Positions 36,076-45,085 of a DNA stretch of 64,000 bases are shown piece by piece; within the stretch, counting starts at the first letter, position 1, and each line of letters opens with the position of its first letter. A program made the position numbers and the translations under genes. The notes below the pieces were generated by a model. That model saw only the letters and a list, made by a program, of their open reading frames with translations. It made no database searches and was not told where the DNA came from. Location: the NCBI GenBank assembly GCA_963828715.1, contig CAWHFX010000010.1, positions 124,001 through 188,000 on the forward strand, written 5' to 3'. This stretch comes from JAQGMV01 sp963828715. GTDB taxonomy: Bacteria; Pseudomonadota; Gammaproteobacteria; Burkholderiales; SG8-41.

Positions 36076-37046
36076 CTAACGTTCGACGCGTATGCCGAGC
36101 GCGTTGACGATCTTCGCTGTGGTCGCCATGTCCGATTTTACGAACGCCGCGACTTCCTCAGGCGAGCCGCCTACGATTTCCACGCCCTGGTTGTAGAAGC
36201 GCTCTTTTGCGTCGGGCCTTAGAAGCACGCGGCTGATTTCCTCGTTCAGGCGTTTGATGATCGCCTCCGACGTGCCCGCGGGCGCAAAAACCCCCGCGGT
36301 CGACGACGACTCGTATCCGGGTAGGTTTCCCGCCTCCGCAATGGTCGGCAGTCCCGGCGCCATGCGGCGACGGCTGCAGGGTGCTCACCGCGAGCGCTCT
36401 CAATCGGCCCGACTTGATGTGGGTGGTTACGGCAGCCGTGGTGCCGAACATCACCTGCAACTGGCCGCTCAGCAGAGGCATGACCGCCCCTCCGCTGCTC
36501 TTGTAAGGGACGTGCACGATCTTGACGCCGGCCATGAGGTTGAACAGCTCCGACGCGAGATGCGTCGACGCGCCGATCGCGCCCGCCCCGTAATTGAGCT
36601 CGCCCGGCCGGGCCTTGGCGAGCGCGATCAATTCCTTGACCGACTTCACCGGCAACGACAGGATGCACGACGAGGATGTTGACCGCCCGGCTCACCAGGG
36701 TGATCGGAGCGAAATCCCTGATCGGATCGAAAGGCATCTTCTGAAAGTACCCGCCGCGCCACAGGCCGTCCGTCGAGACGAGCAGGCTGTAACCGTCGGG
36801 CGGCGCTCTCGATGTGACTTCCGCTGAAACGATCGTGCTCCCGCGATTGTCCACGATGACGTTCCAGCCCGCATTCTCGATGAGTCCCAGCGCCACGGTG
36901 CGCGCCGCGAGATCGGTGCCGGCGCCTACGCCGGTCGTAAGAAAACGTATCGGCTTGACCGGATAGGCCTGCGCGCAGGCTGCGCCCGCACCCAGAACCG
37001 CGGCCAGGACCGGGAAGATCGACACGACGACATGCGGTCTCGCCAT
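36076..37046 (-). pseudogene. Bug/TctC substrate-binding protein, frameshifted twice
   Basis: AAGGAG precedes the ATG at 37046. Signal peptide to AACAQ; then YPVKPIRFLTTGVGAGTDLA (a loop lacking PGG, as in the gene at 4.0 kb), VDNRGSTIVSAEV, PDGYSLLVSTDGLW. One added base near 36660 shifts HPSLPVKSVKELIALAKARP, and another near 36365 shifts MAPGLPTIAEAG to the end. Removing both gives a 322-residue protein. Very probably functional in the organism. Starts 30 bp after the next Bug gene on the same strand. Confidence 0.82.
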
Positions 37047-37075
37047 GAAATCTCCTTGCTGAGACCAGGACGCGG

Positions 37076-38059
37076 CTATTCGATTTTTATGTTCAGCCGC
37101 TTCACCTGTTCTTGGATCTCCAGGTACTCGCGCGCCAGCGCGGCTTTGAACTGCTCGGGCGTCATGCGCTCGGCAGGTTGACTGCCGTCGGCCTCGAGCC
37201 GCTGCACCATCTGCGGGGAATACATGCCGTCGGCCACCGCGCGATTGAGCGCATTGATGATCCTGCGCGGTGTTCCCGCCGGCGCTTGCAGTCCGTAACG
37301 ATTGATGATCTTGAAATCGGGAAATCCCTGCTCGGCCACCGTCGGGATGTCCGGCATCGAAGGCACGCGGGTCAGGCTCAGCGCGGCCAATCCGCGCAGT
37401 TTGCCGGTCCTCATCGCGCCGGTTGCGGAAAGGGTGCTCGCGACGGCTATCTGGATCTCGCCGCCCATTGCGGCCACGATAGCCGGAGCGGTGCCTTTGT
37501 AGGGAACGAACTGCAACTTCGCGCCGGATAGCTGTGCCAGCCGCTCCATTCCGAGATGTACTGCCGCACCGACGCCGGTCGATCCGGAGTACGTCACGGG
37601 ATGGGTCGCCGAGTACGCAACCATCTCCGTGAACGACTTCGAGGGCAGGCTGGGGTGCGCAAGCATGATGTAGGGTTGAACGGATGTGGGAGCGACGGGA
37701 TCGAACGCCTTGAGCACGTCCAGAGAGACTCGCTTCGTCGCGCCCACGATGACGAGCGTATCCCCGAGACTGAGGAGCGTGTAGCCGTCGGGCGCCGCTC
37801 TCGCGACGAGTTCGATACCGATCGTGCCGCTCCCGCCGGGCCGGTTGTCGACGATGGTGTTCTGACCCCAGGCGTCCGTGAGCATCTGAGCGACGGCGCG
37901 TGCCATCATGTCGCCGCCGGCCCCGGCAGACGCCGCGACGATCAGCCGGATCGGTCGCGTCGGATAATCGGATGGCTTGCCCTGCGCCAGCGCCGGCCCG
38001 CAATATCCGAGCACGGCACTCAGCAGCCAGCATGCAACGATCCTGTTTACGCTCTTCAT
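37076..38059 (-). CDS. Bug/TctC substrate-binding protein
   Basis: 327 residues; GGAAGG precedes the ATG at 38059. Signal peptide ends GPALAQ. The first loop is VAASAGAGGDMMARAV, again without the Pro-Gly-Gly form, then VDNRPGGSGTIG, PDGYTLLSLGDT, HPSLPSKSFTEMVAYS and PYKGTAPAIVAAM. Heads a two-gene Bug operon with the frameshifted copy downstream; divergent from DUF423. Confidence 0.92.
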   Translation of the reverse strand: MKSVNRIVACWLLSAVLGYCGPALAQGKPSDYPTRPIRLIVAASAGAGGDMMARAVAQMLTDAWGQNTIVDNRPGGSGTIGIELVARAAPDGYTLLSLGDTLVIVGATKRVSLDVLKAFDPVAPTSVQPYIMLAHPSLPSKSFTEMVAYSATHPVTYSGSTGVGAAVHLGMERLAQLSGAKLQFVPYKGTAPAIVAAMGGEIQIAVASTLSATGAMRTGKLRGLAALSLTRVPSMPDIPTVAEQGFPDFKIINRYGLQAPAGTPRRIINALNRAVADGMYSPQMVQRLEADGSQPAERMTPEQFKAALAREYLEIQEQVKRLNIKIE

Positions 38060-38181
38060 GAACGCCTTCCTCCAGAGGACTGCATGATGCGTAGGCGGGT
38101 GATGCAGGAACGGAATCAGTTTCCCATATCTGACAGGAGTGCGACGATGAGATTTCGAAGCGCAGGGCGGAAGGCATAGTC

Positions 38182-38553
38182 GTGGACCGGATCTTTTTCG
38201 GGCTGGGCGCCCTGTCCGCCTTCCTCGGTGTCGCAGCCGGCGCCTTCGGCGCGCATGGACTGAAATCACGACTGACGCCGGACATGCTCGCCGTCTTCGA
38301 CGTCGGCGTCCGCTACCAGATGTATCACGCGTTCGCCTTATTGATCTGCGCCTGGGCCATAACGAAGTGGCCCGGAACGCTCGTCAATACGAGCGGCTGG
38401 CTGTTCGTAGCCGGCACGATCGTCTTCTCCGGCAGTTTGTATGCGCTCAGTCTGAGCGGCGTACGCTGGCTCGGCGCGATTACGCCGTTCGGCGGGCTCG
38501 CTTTTCTCGCTGGGTGGCTGTGCCTGGCGGCCGCGGCGTGGCGGGCGGGGTAG
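38182..38553 (+). CDS. DUF423 membrane protein (YgdD-like)
   Basis: 123 residues from a GTG at 38182 with AAGG upstream. Four hydrophobic helices and the family signature GAFGAHGLK (residues about 20-28), VRYQMYHAFALL and GGLAFLAGWLCLAAAAW. Function unknown. A ten-codon frame with its own good ribosome-binding site (ATG 38147, stop 38177-38179) ends two bases before the start and might couple translation. Confidence 0.9.
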   Translation: MDRIFFGLGALSAFLGVAAGAFGAHGLKSRLTPDMLAVFDVGVRYQMYHAFALLICAWAITKWPGTLVNTSGWLFVAGTIVFSGSLYALSLSGVRWLGAITPFGGLAFLAGWLCLAAAAWRAG

Positions 38554-38611
38554 GTATTCGATCCGGCCAACCGTGCCAGGACATCGAGTTGTTTCGCTCC
38601 GAGCGTAACGG

Positions 38612-39604
38612 CTATCTCGGAATCAACCCGATCGTCTTCGCAACCATCGTGAAGACTTCGATCTGTCTGCGGACCTCGCGATCGTATTCTTCGGGCGTAG
38701 TGGGCGCCGGATCGAACGACATCGCGTACATGCGTTCCTTCACGTCAGGCATATCGAGCACGCGGGCGACGTCCTGAGCGATCTTCTGCACGATCCAGGT
38801 CGGCGTCTTCGCCGGTGCCATGAGCGCATGCGCCGCATCGCGCTCGAACGCGGGAACGATCTCGATGAGTGCCGGCACCTCCGGCAGATGCGGCGAGCGT
38901 TTCTGTGTATTCACCGCGAGCGGTATCAGGCGGCCGTCCTTGAGGAAGGGCATGGCGGGACCCAGGCTGGGAATACCGAAGTGCACACGCCCGGTGACGA
39001 TCTCGACGATCATTTCCGGCTGACCCTTGAACGCCACGTGCGTCGGCCTGATGCCCGCGGCCAGGTTGAAGCGTTCCGTGCTCATGTGGATGCCGCTGCC
39101 GGCGCCGGTCGAGGCGTAGAGGATCTTGGTCGGCCGTTCCTTGACGAGCGCGATCAGATCTTTCGCCGACGTGACGCCGAGCGAAGGCGCGACCAGCAGC
39201 ACGCCGGTGGGTGTGCCGAACATGGTGACTGCGCGAAAGTCCTTCAGCGCGTCGTAAGGCAGCTCCTTCCCCTGGAGCACCGCAGTGATGGAGAAAGCCG
39301 TGGATGTGACCGCCAGCGTGTGGCCGTCCGGCGTCGCGTGCGCAGCCACGGTCCAGGCGAGCGTGCCGCCGGCGCCCGAACGGTTCTCGATGACCACCGG
39401 TTGCCTCCACAATTCTTCGAGCTTTGGCGCGACCAGCCGTGCCGTAATGTCGGTGGCGCTACCGGGCGAGAAGCCGACGAGCAGTCGCACCGGCTTTGTC
39501 GGAAACTTCTCGGACGTTTGCGCCAGCGCGAACGCGGCGGCAAAGCACATGGCCGCGAGCACCGTCACGACCACCCATTTCACGGCACTTCGGGATTGCT
39601 TCAT
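38612..39604 (-). CDS. Bug/TctC substrate-binding protein
   Basis: 330 residues from the ATG at 39604, AGGAG upstream. Signal peptide ends FALAQ. FPTKPVRLLVGFSPGSATD shows GSATD in the ligand loop, then IENRSGAGGTLA, PDGHTLAVTSTAF (His replaces the Tyr of PDGYT) and FKGQPEMIVEIV in place of YKGGGPA. These changes at ligand-near positions suggest an unusual substrate. Single gene, convergent with DUF423. Confidence 0.92.
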   Translation of the reverse strand: MKQSRSAVKWVVVTVLAAMCFAAAFALAQTSEKFPTKPVRLLVGFSPGSATDITARLVAPKLEELWRQPVVIENRSGAGGTLAWTVAAHATPDGHTLAVTSTAFSITAVLQGKELPYDALKDFRAVTMFGTPTGVLLVAPSLGVTSAKDLIALVKERPTKILYASTGAGSGIHMSTERFNLAAGIRPTHVAFKGQPEMIVEIVTGRVHFGIPSLGPAMPFLKDGRLIPLAVNTQKRSPHLPEVPALIEIVPAFERDAAHALMAPAKTPTWIVQKIAQDVARVLDMPDVKERMYAMSFDPAPTTPEEYDREVRRQIEVFTMVAKTIGLIPR

Positions 39605-39694
39605 CACCGCGCTCCTCACGATGACGTTTACTTCGCAATGAGTCTGGCCGCCTCCCTGCCTGCGTGGAGACCTCGACCAGCCCCTGACACGAAG

Positions 39695-40894
39695 CTATCG
39701 TATTCTTCCGGCTACGTCTGCGAAAGCCGGCAGCGCGCGAGCGACCATCTCGTCCGAAGCGGTGAGACTGATCCGGAAGTAATCGTCAGCGTTCATGAGA
39801 CTGCCCGGCATGACGAACACGTCGCGATCGGCCAGTGCATTCCATTGCGCTTCGGGGTCTCCCCTCGACCACTGCGCCCATAGATAGAACGTGCCTTCAG
39901 GCGGCAGGACGACGTGACCGGCTTTCGTCAGTGCGTCGCACAGGATGTCGCGGCGGCGTGCGAGGGCGCGAACATCGATCGACAGCCGGTCGAGATCGGG
40001 GAGGGCGTACTGCATCACTGCATTTGGAAAGCACCAGCCCAGAGACATCTGCACAGCGAAGATCGCATCGCGCAACGCCTGCCGATCGTCCGCCGGCATC
40101 AGCGGAGAGATGGCCAGATAGCCCAGTCTCTGGCCCGGCGCGAGCAGCACTTTGCCGTAGCTGTACGAAATGAGCGTCCACGGGTATACGGCCGCGGGAC
40201 TGACGAAGCCGCGATCGTCGAAGCGCAGGCGACGATAGGGCTCGTCGGACAGCAGGAAGATGCGCCGTCCGATCCGCCTCGACGCGCGTTCGAGCAGGTC
40301 TGCAAGCGCTGCGAGCGCCTCTTCGGTGTAGATCCGGCCGGTCGGATTGTGCGGCGTGTTGACGATCACGAGTCGAGTGCGCGGCCCGATCGCGGCATCG
40401 ATGGCGTCGAGGTCGAGATCGAACGATGGTTTGCGCAGCCGCACCGTGCGCGGCACCGCATCCGCGGCGATCAGCATCGGGCCGTAGCAGAACCAGGCGG
40501 GCTCGGAATAGATCGCCTCGTCGCCGGCATCGAGCACGAGACGCAGAGCGACCGAGATCGCGGCGAAGGCCCCCGCCGTCAACGCGAGGTCCGGGGGCTC
40601 GAACGGCAGGCCGAGTTCGTCGCGAAGCTGCTTCGCCAGAAAAGCCTGCGGCGCTTCCTCGCTCGCCTTGTAAGCGAACCAATCCTTGTTCTGCGGGACC
40701 GCGGCGGCGCGCATGGCCGCCACCATGCCCTCGAGCGGCATTTCGTGGGGATTGCCGAACGTGAAATCGGCGATGCGCGGGTCGCCACGCCGTTCGCCGT
40801 AGCGCGATGTGAAATAGAAGTGCTTTACGGTCTCGAAGGCGCTGTTCGCCGCGGCGGTTCGTTGCGACACGATCATTGCCGGATGGCGTCGCAT
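39695..40894 (-). CDS. Class I/II PLP-dependent aminotransferase
   Basis: 399 residues from the ATG at 40894 (an ATG at 40876 is possible). PLP fold type I: TAGAFAAISVAL (phosphate loop), NTPHNPTGRIYT (181-186), LLSDEPYRRLRF (Asp217) and SYSYGKVLLAPGQRLGYL (Lys248 Schiff base), with a final FRISLTAS Arg. It begins one base after the cysteine synthase stop, so the two are co-translated. Related enzymes act on aspartate or aromatic amino acids. Confidence 0.88.
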   Translation of the reverse strand: MRRHPAMIVSQRTAAANSAFETVKHFYFTSRYGERRGDPRIADFTFGNPHEMPLEGMVAAMRAAAVPQNKDWFAYKASEEAPQAFLAKQLRDELGLPFEPPDLALTAGAFAAISVALRLVLDAGDEAIYSEPAWFCYGPMLIAADAVPRTVRLRKPSFDLDLDAIDAAIGPRTRLVIVNTPHNPTGRIYTEEALAALADLLERASRRIGRRIFLLSDEPYRRLRFDDRGFVSPAAVYPWTLISYSYGKVLLAPGQRLGYLAISPLMPADDRQALRDAIFAVQMSLGWCFPNAVMQYALPDLDRLSIDVRALARRRDILCDALTKAGHVVLPPEGTFYLWAQWSRGDPEAQWNALADRDVFVMPGSLMNADDYFRISLTASDEMVARALPAFADVAGRIR

Positions 40895-40895
40895 G

Positions 40896-41945
40896 TCAGG
40901 TTTTCAGCTGACCGCCCGGCGTCGAGCGCGAGATCGCCAGTTCTTCTTCCGTCATGTCGGCGGGAACGTCTGCAAAGAGCGGCGTGCTGAGATAGCGCTC
41001 CGCCGTATCCGGCAACATGCAGAGCATCGTCGAGCCTTTGTCCACTTCCGCGGCCAGCTTGAGCGCGCCCGCCACGGTTGCGCCGGCCGTGATGCCGACG
41101 AAGATACCTTCCTTTCTTGCCAGTTCTTTGCTGCAGCGGATCGCTTCGGCGCCCGGGACCGTCACCAGGCGATCGACGACTTTCATCTCCACGGCGTCGC
41201 CTGTCAGCTTCGGGATGAAGTCCGGCGTCCAACCCTGCATCGGATGCGGCTTGAAACTCGGATGCGGTGCGGCAGGCGTGCCGTCGGCGTTGCGCTGCTG
41301 TTGGATTCCGCTGCCGAGGAGTGGCGCGTCTTCCGGTTCGCAGACGATGATCTTCGTGTCGGGCCGTTCTTTTCTCAGCACGCGCGCGACGCCCTTCAGC
41401 GTGCCGCCCGTGCCGTAGCCCGATACCCAATAGTCGAGGCGTTCGCCCGCGAAGCTGTCGATGATCTCACGCGCAGTGGTGCGGGAGTGATAGTCGGCAT
41501 TCGCCTCGTTTTCGAACTGGCGCGTCATGAACCAGCCATGCTTGCTGGCAAGCTCCTCCATTTTCGTGACCATGCCAACGGCACGTTCGGCCGCGGGCGT
41601 GATCACCACCCTGGCTCCGAGGAAGCGCATGAGCTTGCGCCGCTCCACGCTGAACGGCTCCGCCATCACGAGTACAAGTGGATATCCCTTGGCCGCGCAC
41701 ACCATCGCGAGCCCGATCCCTGTGTTTCCGCTGGTTGCCTCGATGACGGTCTGGCCGGGTTTCAGCTCGCCGGATTTCTCTGCCGCTTCGATCACGCCAA
41801 TCGCGAGGCGATCCTTCACCGAGCCGAGCGGATTGAACGCTTCGATCTTGACGAACACATTCACACCGGGCGGAGCAAGGCGATTGATGCGAACGATCGG
41901 CGTATTGCCGATCGTTTCGAGGATACTGCCGTAGGGTTTTGCCAT
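40896..41945 (-). CDS. cysK: Cysteine synthase (O-acetylserine sulfhydrylase) family
   Basis: 349 residues from the ATG at 41945; GGGAGG lies eight bases upstream (an ATG six bases earlier is too close to it). Fold type II PLP enzyme: GNTPIVRINRL, NPLGSVKDR with Lys44, EATSGNTGIGLA (71-76), and GTGGTLKGVARVL. It makes cysteine from O-acetylserine and sulfide, or a related beta-replacement. A longer insertion (LLGSGIQQQRNADGT) and the length of about 350 are slightly unusual for CysK (about 310), so a cystathionine beta-synthase-like role is possible. Operon with the aminotransferase. Confidence 0.85.
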   Translation of the reverse strand: MAKPYGSILETIGNTPIVRINRLAPPGVNVFVKIEAFNPLGSVKDRLAIGVIEAAEKSGELKPGQTVIEATSGNTGIGLAMVCAAKGYPLVLVMAEPFSVERRKLMRFLGARVVITPAAERAVGMVTKMEELASKHGWFMTRQFENEANADYHSRTTAREIIDSFAGERLDYWVSGYGTGGTLKGVARVLRKERPDTKIIVCEPEDAPLLGSGIQQQRNADGTPAAPHPSFKPHPMQGWTPDFIPKLTGDAVEMKVVDRLVTVPGAEAIRCSKELARKEGIFVGITAGATVAGALKLAAEVDKGSTMLCMLPDTAERYLSTPLFADVPADMTEEELAISRSTPGGQLKT

Positions 41946-42137
41946 GAGCATACCTCCCGGAGTGGACCGCTGATCGTTAATATGGAACTCTACCCAGCCC
42001 GGGTTTCAATGAAATACCGGCAATGAAACAGTTTGTTTCGATCAGGTAACGACTCCGGTGGTGTATGCGCTCGAATGGGTTCTCGATGGCGGGATTGCCG
42101 CGAGAACGCTGCCTGCGCGCATTCGATGGCGTCAGAG

Positions 42138-43367
42138 CTAGTCGGTTGTATCGGATAGCGAGCGCGCGGTAAATGCGAGAATGCAAACGCCGAACAGCAT
42201 GAGGCTGCCCATTACGTAGAAGCTCGTTTCGATTCCGAAATGCTCCGCGATAACGCCCATCACGGCAGGTGTCACGATCGAAGAGGCGCGCGTGACCGCA
42301 TTGCGCAAGCCCACTGTCGCGCCGTGAACGCTCGCCGGCACGGCCTTGCCGAGCAGCGAATAAATGAGCGGCTGGCTCATGCCCTGGGCGAGGCCGCGCA
42401 CGCTGGATGCGGCAATGAGCAGAGGAAAGAGAAACGAGATCAGCGGCGTGATTGCGATCGCGGCCATCGATACGGCGATGCAAAGAATCACGAGCGTATG
42501 CGGTCGGATGCGTCGCTCGGCCGGCGCGGCCCCGAGCGAGCCGATGACCCCGGCGAACTCGCAGATGCCGACGAGCGCGCCGATCAGCGTTCCGGAGAGT
42601 CCGACGCCGCCGAGATAGACGACGTACATCGACGACTGAATCGCGCCGGGTGCATTGCGGAAGAAGCTCACGAAGAGAACGAACATCACCGACGGAATCG
42701 CCGAGAGCGCGAGCACCTGTCTGTGCGCTGTCCATCGCGGTATCAACACCGACAGGGTGCGCCGCCGCAGGACACTGTGGGCAAAAAGAGGCGGTGGGTG
42801 CGCAGAGGCGACGTGCGCCGTAGCGATGACGCCGCCGGCCCAGACGGAGACGCACACAAACGCAGCCCATGCACCGAATGCGTCCCAGATCGCGCCGACC
42901 ATGACTGGCGCGAGGAATGTCCCCATGCGCGAAAACTGGCTGAACTGCGCCAGCACGGCCACGTCGTGGCTGGTCTGGAGGCTCCATGTCTGCGACGCCG
43001 ACATACCGAGACCCGAGGCGAGTCCGAGCATCAGTTGAAGCACGAAGAGCAGCGGGAACCAGCCCGTCATTGGATACGCGAACGGGAGAACGAAGCAGAC
43101 GATGGCGACGCCCAACAACACACGCGGCGTGCCCCAGTAGTCCATGACGATGCCGCCGTGAACGGAAAGCGCGGCCGGCAGCAATGATCTTGCCGCAACG
43201 ATGAGACCGATATCGGCCGTCGAGAGATCGACTGCCGCGGCGTAGAGCGGTACCAGTACCGAGAGCATGTCCCATACGCCGTTGGTAAAAAAGCCTGACC
43301 AGAGCGTGGCGCGGATGGTGCGGCGTTGGGTGATGGACTCGCTGGGCAGCGGACTCTCGGACTCCAT
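42138..43367 (-). CDS. MFS transporter, 12 helices
   Basis: 409 residues from MESESPLPSESITQRRTIRA; GGGGA precedes the ATG. Twelve hydrophobic segments. Motif A region: VHGGIVMDYWGTPRVLLG after helix 2; the second-half equivalent is AAPAERRIRPHTLVIL. YVVYLGGVGLSGTLIGALVG and GLAQGMSQPLIYSLL mark the C-terminal half. Substrate unknown. Divergent from the CMD-like gene at 43.6 kb with about 250 bp between, a possible promoter region with no palindrome recognised. Confidence 0.87.
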   Translation of the reverse strand: MESESPLPSESITQRRTIRATLWSGFFTNGVWDMLSVLVPLYAAAVDLSTADIGLIVAARSLLPAALSVHGGIVMDYWGTPRVLLGVAIVCFVLPFAYPMTGWFPLLFVLQLMLGLASGLGMSASQTWSLQTSHDVAVLAQFSQFSRMGTFLAPVMVGAIWDAFGAWAAFVCVSVWAGGVIATAHVASAHPPPLFAHSVLRRRTLSVLIPRWTAHRQVLALSAIPSVMFVLFVSFFRNAPGAIQSSMYVVYLGGVGLSGTLIGALVGICEFAGVIGSLGAAPAERRIRPHTLVILCIAVSMAAIAITPLISFLFPLLIAASSVRGLAQGMSQPLIYSLLGKAVPASVHGATVGLRNAVTRASSIVTPAVMGVIAEHFGIETSFYVMGSLMLFGVCILAFTARSLSDTTD

Positions 43368-43616
43368 GGAGTCCCCAGCATAACCGCGTTGATCCCGACG
43401 AGTCGAGAACGAAGTCCTGTGCTCGTTGCGGCAGCGGTGATGTCGCCCTGTCTCGAAGCCTGCGTGGTGAGCAAGTCGCATGCGGCTCTCGGCCCAAAAC
43501 GGTGGGACGAATCCGACTGGACCTCCGGATGCGCCTTTCACCGGTGTAGTAGTAAAGTCCGGACGCACAACCGACGATTCATGACGCAATCGATAGTCTT
43601 AGCCGTGAGGACCTCA

Positions 43617-44078
43617 ATGAAAGCACACGCGAAGAACAAGCTGCCCGCCAAAAAGCGCAATGGCAAGCAAAGCTCGGAGAAACAGAAGTACTTTCAGGAC
43701 GTGTTGAAAGCGCGCGGGTTCCGCTTCGGCCTTCATCAGATACACGCCGAGGCCGACTGGGAGTTCATCAAGAAGTTCGAGGAGTGGGTCCGGTATATCT
43801 ATCTGACTGATCGGCATCTCGACCGGCGCGTGAAGGAGCTCGTGATCACCGGCGTCCTGTGCGCGCTCAGAAGTCCGCCGCCGCACATCAGGACGCACAT
43901 AAACAAAGCTGTCGAAGGCGGGGCCACGCGCGACGAGGTCATCGAGGTGATCGAGCTTGCGGGCCATTGGGGAGGTACAGTCGCGCAGGCGAACGGGTTG
44001 GAAGCCTGGCGGCTCCAGTTTGCGCCGCAGTTGCCGGGGATCTTCGAGCCACTGGCGCAGGTTCCCCGCGCCGGATAA
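43617..44078 (+). CDS. Carboxymuconolactone decarboxylase-like (CMD/AhpD fold) protein
   Basis: 153 residues from MKAHAKNKLPAKKRNGK at 43617, where GAGGACC is the ribosome-binding site; an ATG at 43581 is in frame but unsupported. The core is HLDRRVKELVITGVLCALR, PPPHIRTHINKAVEGGATRDE and GHWGGTVAQANGLEAW. Cys in VLCAL is single. Third CMD-like gene of the window and, as elsewhere, directly beside Bug genes (two follow). Confidence 0.85.
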   Translation: MKAHAKNKLPAKKRNGKQSSEKQKYFQDVLKARGFRFGLHQIHAEADWEFIKKFEEWVRYIYLTDRHLDRRVKELVITGVLCALRSPPPHIRTHINKAVEGGATRDEVIEVIELAGHWGGTVAQANGLEAWRLQFAPQLPGIFEPLAQVPRAG

Positions 44079-44125
44079 CCTCGATCTTGCGTCGACTCGG
44101 GGGCCGGCGTTTGCGGGGCATCGCG

Positions 44126-45085
44126 ATGCCGAAGGTGTGCCTGGTGATAGCGGCGTGGTCGGCTGCGAACATAATCCTCGGTCACGCGGTGGCCGTTGCG
44201 CAAAGCTTCCCGATCAAGCCGGTCAGGATCATCACGTATCCGGCAGGAGGCGGAACCGACTTTACTGCGCGATTGATCGCGCAGGAACTCACGACGGCAT
44301 TCAGGCAGAGCGTTATCGTGGAGAATCGCCCGGGCGGTGTGTTGCAAGGCGAATTGCTCGCGAACGCTTCGCCGGACGGTTACACGGTTCTCCTCAACGG
44401 CAACGCCCTGTGGCTTGCCCCGCTCATGCAGAAGGCGCGCTACGACCCTCTCGAGTTTGCTCCGATCACGCTGGCGGCAACCTCACCGAACGTGCTCGTG
44501 GTGCATCCGTCCGTCGCCGCCGGCAGCGTTTCCGAATTGATCGCGCTCGCCAAAGCACGACCTGGCCAGCTCAACTATGCGTCGGGCCCTGCAGGTGTGC
44601 CCAACCATCTCGCGGGTGAGCTCTTCAAGGCGCTCGCCGGCGTGAACATCGTGCGAATCGGCTACAAGGGAGGCGGTCCAGCGCTCAATGATTTGCTGGC
44701 CGGACAAGTGCATGTGCTGTTCGCTTCTGCGGGCGGCATCATGCCGCACGCAAAAGCGGGCAGGCTGCGGGCGCTGGCCGTCACTTCGGCGAAGCGCTCG
44801 CCACTGTTTCCGGACCTGCCCACGATCGCAGAGTCCGGTTTACCCGATTACGAGATCGTCTCGAACGATGCGGTCTTCGCGCCTCCGAATACACCGCGTG
44901 CCGTGGTTCAGCGGTTGAGCAGCGAAATCAGCCACGTGCTGACCGCCCCCGACGTGAGGGAGAAGTTTTTCAGCGCCGGTGTCGAGGCGGTTGGCAGCTC
45001 GCCCGAGATGCTGCGGGAAACGGTCGGGCGAGACATGGCACGGTTTGGGAAAGTGATCAGAGACGCCGGCATTCGTACCGAATGA
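44126..45085 (+). CDS. Bug/TctC substrate-binding protein
   Basis: 319 residues. Signal peptide ends AVAVAQ, then FPIKPVRIITYPAGGGTDF (the common Pro-Pro-Gly-Gly loop reads PAGGG), VENRPGGVLQGELL (two to three residues shorter here), PDGYTVLLNGNALW, HPSVAAGSVSELIALAKAR and GYKGGGPALNDL. It follows the CMD-like gene by 47 bp and overlaps the next Bug gene by four bases. Confidence 0.92.
   Translation: MPKVCLVIAAWSAANIILGHAVAVAQSFPIKPVRIITYPAGGGTDFTARLIAQELTTAFRQSVIVENRPGGVLQGELLANASPDGYTVLLNGNALWLAPLMQKARYDPLEFAPITLAATSPNVLVVHPSVAAGSVSELIALAKARPGQLNYASGPAGVPNHLAGELFKALAGVNIVRIGYKGGGPALNDLLAGQVHVLFASAGGIMPHAKAGRLRALAVTSAKRSPLFPDLPTIAESGLPDYEIVSNDAVFAPPNTPRAVVQRLSSEISHVLTAPDVREKFFSAGVEAVGSSPEMLRETVGRDMARFGKVIRDAGIRTE

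Noticed and set aside
36246..38285. 679-codon minus-strand frame
   Set aside because: Arises from a shadow of one Bug gene joined to frameshifted parts of another; no coherent protein.
39914..40990. 358-codon plus-strand frame opposite the aminotransferase
   Set aside because: No motif; the aminotransferase has all PLP-site residues.
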